Positions 61,490 through 64,000 of a stretch of DNA of 64,000 nt are shown piece after piece. Numbering within the stretch: the first letter of the stretch is position 1; the number at the start of each line of letters is the position of its first letter. The stretch lies in contig NZ_CP161805.1 in assembly GCF_040801785.1 (NCBI RefSeq), forward strand, positions 3,596,001 through 3,660,000, read 5' to 3'. This stretch comes from Sulfitobacter sp. LCG007. GTDB taxonomy: Bacteria; Pseudomonadota; Alphaproteobacteria; Rhodobacterales; Rhodobacteraceae. The notes under the pieces are model-generated. The model ran no database searches. It saw only the letters and a list, made by a program, of their open reading frames with translations, and was not told the DNA's origin. A program made the position numbers and the translations under genes.

Positions 61490-64000
61490 TCAGAAGTCTT
61501 CCCAGCCGCCATGACCGACCTGAGCACTCCCGCCGGCGGCCGCCATCTTCCTGGCAGGTTCTTTCGGAGCATCCGACTCCGGCTTTCTCATCGGCACGAC
61601 TTTCGCGTCTTCCCCGACGTGAAACGAGGCGGTGGACTTTTGCAGATTGTCCGCTTCGGACGCCAGCACGCCGCTTGCCGCGGTGACTTCCTCGAATGAA
61701 GCCGCCTGTTGCTGGGTGCTCTGGTCGATCTGGCCTACCGCCGCTGTGATCTCGGTGATGCCGGTGGCTTGCTCGACGATCGCCGTCGAGATTTCATCGA
61801 CACCTTTCGAAATCTCGACAACGCTTTCCGCGATCGCCTCCAGAGAGGATCGTGCATTGCCGACCTTCGTTACGCCTTCCGTAACCGCTTCATCGCTCTT
61901 GGAGATGACGACACCGATTTCCTTGGCGGCGTCGCTTGCGCGTTGTGCCAGCTGGCGGACTTCGGATGCGACCACCGAGAAGCCGCGGCCGGCATCGCCC
62001 GCGCGCGCCGCCTCGACACCTGCATTCAGGGCGAGAAGGTTGATCTGGAAAGCGATATCGTTGATGACGCCGACGACACGCGTGATCTCCCTTGAGGCGT
62101 CTGCGATGCGCTGCATGGACTCTGCCGCTTCGGTGGCGATCGCCTCGCTCGATCGGGCCGTGTCCCGTGCTCGGCTGGCGTTTTCGCTGGCATTCTTCAC
62201 GTTGCCGCTGACATGCTTGATGCTGGCGGTCAGCTGCTCGAGCGCCGCAGAGGTCTGTTCCAGGGAAGCTGCATTCTGCTCGGCCTGTTTCGACAGTCTG
62301 TTGGCGGTATCGCGCAATTCGGCCGAGGAAGAACCCAGGATGTGCCCGCTTCCGGCAATGTCCAGTATCAGGGTCTTGAGCGCACCGATCATGCCGTTGA
62401 CATTGCCCTGAAGGCGCCCGAAGGCTCCTTGGTATTCGCCTTCCATCTCCCTGGAAAGATCGCCGCCCGCGACACGTTCCAGCACTCTCCCCGTCTCGGC
62501 AAGGCCCTGATCCACGACCGACATCAGCTGATTGATGCTGGTGGCGAGGTCATTGAGGATCCTGTCGTCGAATTGCGCGTCGACGCGTTTGGAGAATTCT
62601 CCTGCCACAGCCGATTCGACGACGGTGCCGAAGGACGCCTCGAGGGTGCGCATCATCTCTTCGCGCTCTGCGGCCTGCTTGCGGTCGGCCTCTTCCTTTT
62701 CCCGGGCCAGCTGCAGATCGCGACGCGAGGCCTTTTCCCGCTCTTCCGCCATCTCGGCCATCCGCTTGCTGTCTTCCTCGCGCTGATTGTTGAGTGCGGT
62801 GACACGGATGGCATTCTGTTTGAAGACTTCGGTCGCGCGCGCCATTTCGCCGATCTCGTCACCCCGATCCTGACCGGTGATGTCGACGCCATTGTCACCG
62901 TCGGCAAGCCGCACCATCCGCGACGTCAGATCCCTGATGGCATTGCCGATGCTCGAGCCGATGAACAGCGCGTTCAGAACGCCGAACACGATCGCGGCGA
63001 TCAGCGCCCCCCAGACAATTGCAACCGTGGACGCGTAGGTCGATTCGTTCGCCGCCTGCCGTGAGGTCATAAGCGCGGCCTCTGCGGCCGAGAATTCGGC
63101 CATCAACTGGCGGAAACCGTCGAAGTAGACCTTTCCGCGTGCTTCTCCGACAAGGTCGGCCATGTCGTCCATGGTCTCGGCCGTGCCGATCTGGCGCCGC
63201 AAATCGAGCATGGGAGTCACGACATTTGCAAACCAGTCGTTGATCGTCTGCTCAGCCTCCGCCAGTACGGCGACCTGCGGGGGATTGTCGTTCACGGTCT
63301 CCTGCAGGACGGTGATAAGCCGTTGAAACTCGGCGTTTCCCGCGTTCAGGGGCTCAAGAAAATCCTCGTCTCCGGCGATCAGGAAGCCGCGCATGCCGGT
63401 TTCCATATCGACGGCGGCGGCAAGAATATCCTTGGCCATCAGGATCACCTTGTTGGTATGGGTGACCCAGAACAGCGCATCGCGCGTCGCGCTGGCACTG
63501 GCCGTCCCCCGCGCAAGCAGCGTTTCGAATTTTTCCCGACGTTCGACAAGCAGCGTCTGCTCACGTTCAATGAAGGTGGAGATCAAACCGCGGAAATTGT
63601 CGAAGTACACCTTGCCGTCGCCCTTCCGGACCTCGGCGGCCATATCATTCATGGTCTGCGCATTGCCGATCTGGCGGCGCAGCGCGATCATCGGCTCGGC
63701 GACATCGGTCTGCCATTCGCGCAGCACACTCTCCGCTTCCTTGAGGCGGGCTACCTGGCCAGGATTGTCGCTCACGGTCTCCTGCAGGTCCGCCATCGCC
63801 GTGAATGCCCGGCCAGAGCCGGAGTCGTATGGCGCCAGGAAATCCTCCTGACCTGCCAGGAGATAGCCGCGAAGACCGGTTTCCATGTCAACGGCGGCGG
63901 CGACGATCCCGGCCGCGTCCGAAAGCACGACATGCGTGTGTTCGACCCATCCCGACGTCTTCTGTATGCGCGAGAGGTTCACCAGCGCCAGCGAGCCGAT
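61490..64000 (-). CDS. Methyl-accepting chemotaxis protein with duplicated CHASE3-like sensor, N-terminus cut
   Basis: The frame is open to the window edge, so the gene is partial at its 5' end; 836 codons are visible. The sensor part has two copies of a CHASE3-like helical unit (AAAVDMETGLRGYLLAGQED and AAAVDMETGMRGFLIAGDED, each followed by a QETV-NDNP-type segment and KVYFD-F), clearly a tandem duplication. A membrane helix (VAIVWGALIAAIVFGVLNAL), HAMP domains, and the signalling tip (NDIAFQINLLALNAGVEAAR, where chemoreceptors commonly read NQTNLLALNA) follow. The C-terminus GGWEDF fits the xWxxF tether for CheR/CheB seen as NWETF in E. coli. Confidence 0.92.
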   Translation of the reverse strand: MGSLALVNLSRIQKTSGWVEHTHVVLSDAAGIVAAAVDMETGLRGYLLAGQEDFLAPYDSGSGRAFTAMADLQETVSDNPGQVARLKEAESVLREWQTDVAEPMIALRRQIGNAQTMNDMAAEVRKGDGKVYFDNFRGLISTFIEREQTLLVERREKFETLLARGTASASATRDALFWVTHTNKVILMAKDILAAAVDMETGMRGFLIAGDEDFLEPLNAGNAEFQRLITVLQETVNDNPPQVAVLAEAEQTINDWFANVVTPMLDLRRQIGTAETMDDMADLVGEARGKVYFDGFRQLMAEFSAAEAALMTSRQAANESTYASTVAIVWGALIAAIVFGVLNALFIGSSIGNAIRDLTSRMVRLADGDNGVDITGQDRGDEIGEMARATEVFKQNAIRVTALNNQREEDSKRMAEMAEEREKASRRDLQLAREKEEADRKQAAEREEMMRTLEASFGTVVESAVAGEFSKRVDAQFDDRILNDLATSINQLMSVVDQGLAETGRVLERVAGGDLSREMEGEYQGAFGRLQGNVNGMIGALKTLILDIAGSGHILGSSSAELRDTANRLSKQAEQNAASLEQTSAALEQLTASIKHVSGNVKNASENASRARDTARSSEAIATEAAESMQRIADASREITRVVGVINDIAFQINLLALNAGVEAARAGDAGRGFSVVASEVRQLAQRASDAAKEIGVVISKSDEAVTEGVTKVGNARSSLEAIAESVVEISKGVDEISTAIVEQATGITEITAAVGQIDQSTQQQAASFEEVTAASGVLASEADNLQKSTASFHVGEDAKVVPMRKPESDAPKEPARKMAAAGGSAQVGHGGWEDF

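Overview
The window is GC-rich, densely packed and made almost entirely of catabolic and uptake operons. Genes overlap by ATGA, GTGA or TTGA at many junctions, and most operons sit beside their own regulator. The gene content (a full C-P lyase operon with two phnE genes, TAXI-type TRAP and dipeptide-type ABC transporters, several CoA-thioester modules and a CHASE3 chemoreceptor) fits a metabolically versatile alphaproteobacterium, most likely Rhodobacteraceae (Roseobacter-like). That assignment is inference from gene content. No rRNA, tRNA, insertion sequence, CRISPR array or replication origin was recognised.

Layout. 0-15.5 kb: a sugar-acid or amide module (class III aminotransferase, dimethylformamidase-like hydrolase, OtnK-type kinase, class II aldolase), a GntR regulator with an SDR, a split transketolase, a decayed second aminotransferase, and a dipeptide-type ABC transporter with an AroE-like dehydrogenase inserted between its two ATPases. 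15.8-24 kb (minus strand): a TAXI-TRAP uptake system, a CoA transferase, an unusual CitE-nitronate monooxygenase fusion and an AidB-like acyl-CoA dehydrogenase, divergent from a LysR regulator. 25-32 kb (minus): a beta-oxidation-like operon, divergent from an IclR regulator. 33-37 kb (plus): a second CoA module (SDR, acyl-CoA dehydrogenase, CaiB-type CoA transferase, hydratase).

37.4-49.7 kb: the phosphonate cluster, phnC-D-E1-E2 plus a hexapeptide transferase, convergent phnF, then phnG-H-I-(histidine phosphatase)-J-K-L-N-M. No phnP is visible. 50-60.8 kb: a GntR-controlled operon with a second peptide-type ABC transporter, an M20 metallopeptidase, a kynureninase-like/cyclase fusion and a VOC-bicupin protein. 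A perfect 12-bp palindrome, GTTTGATCAAAC, lies just downstream of both predicted promoters there. The window ends inside a chemoreceptor gene.

The best candidate for an undescribed system is the 50-60.8 kb operon. It has its own regulator, operators and importer, and ends in two unusual multidomain enzymes whose parts resemble consecutive steps of kynurenine degradation. Its substrate cannot be read from the sequence.
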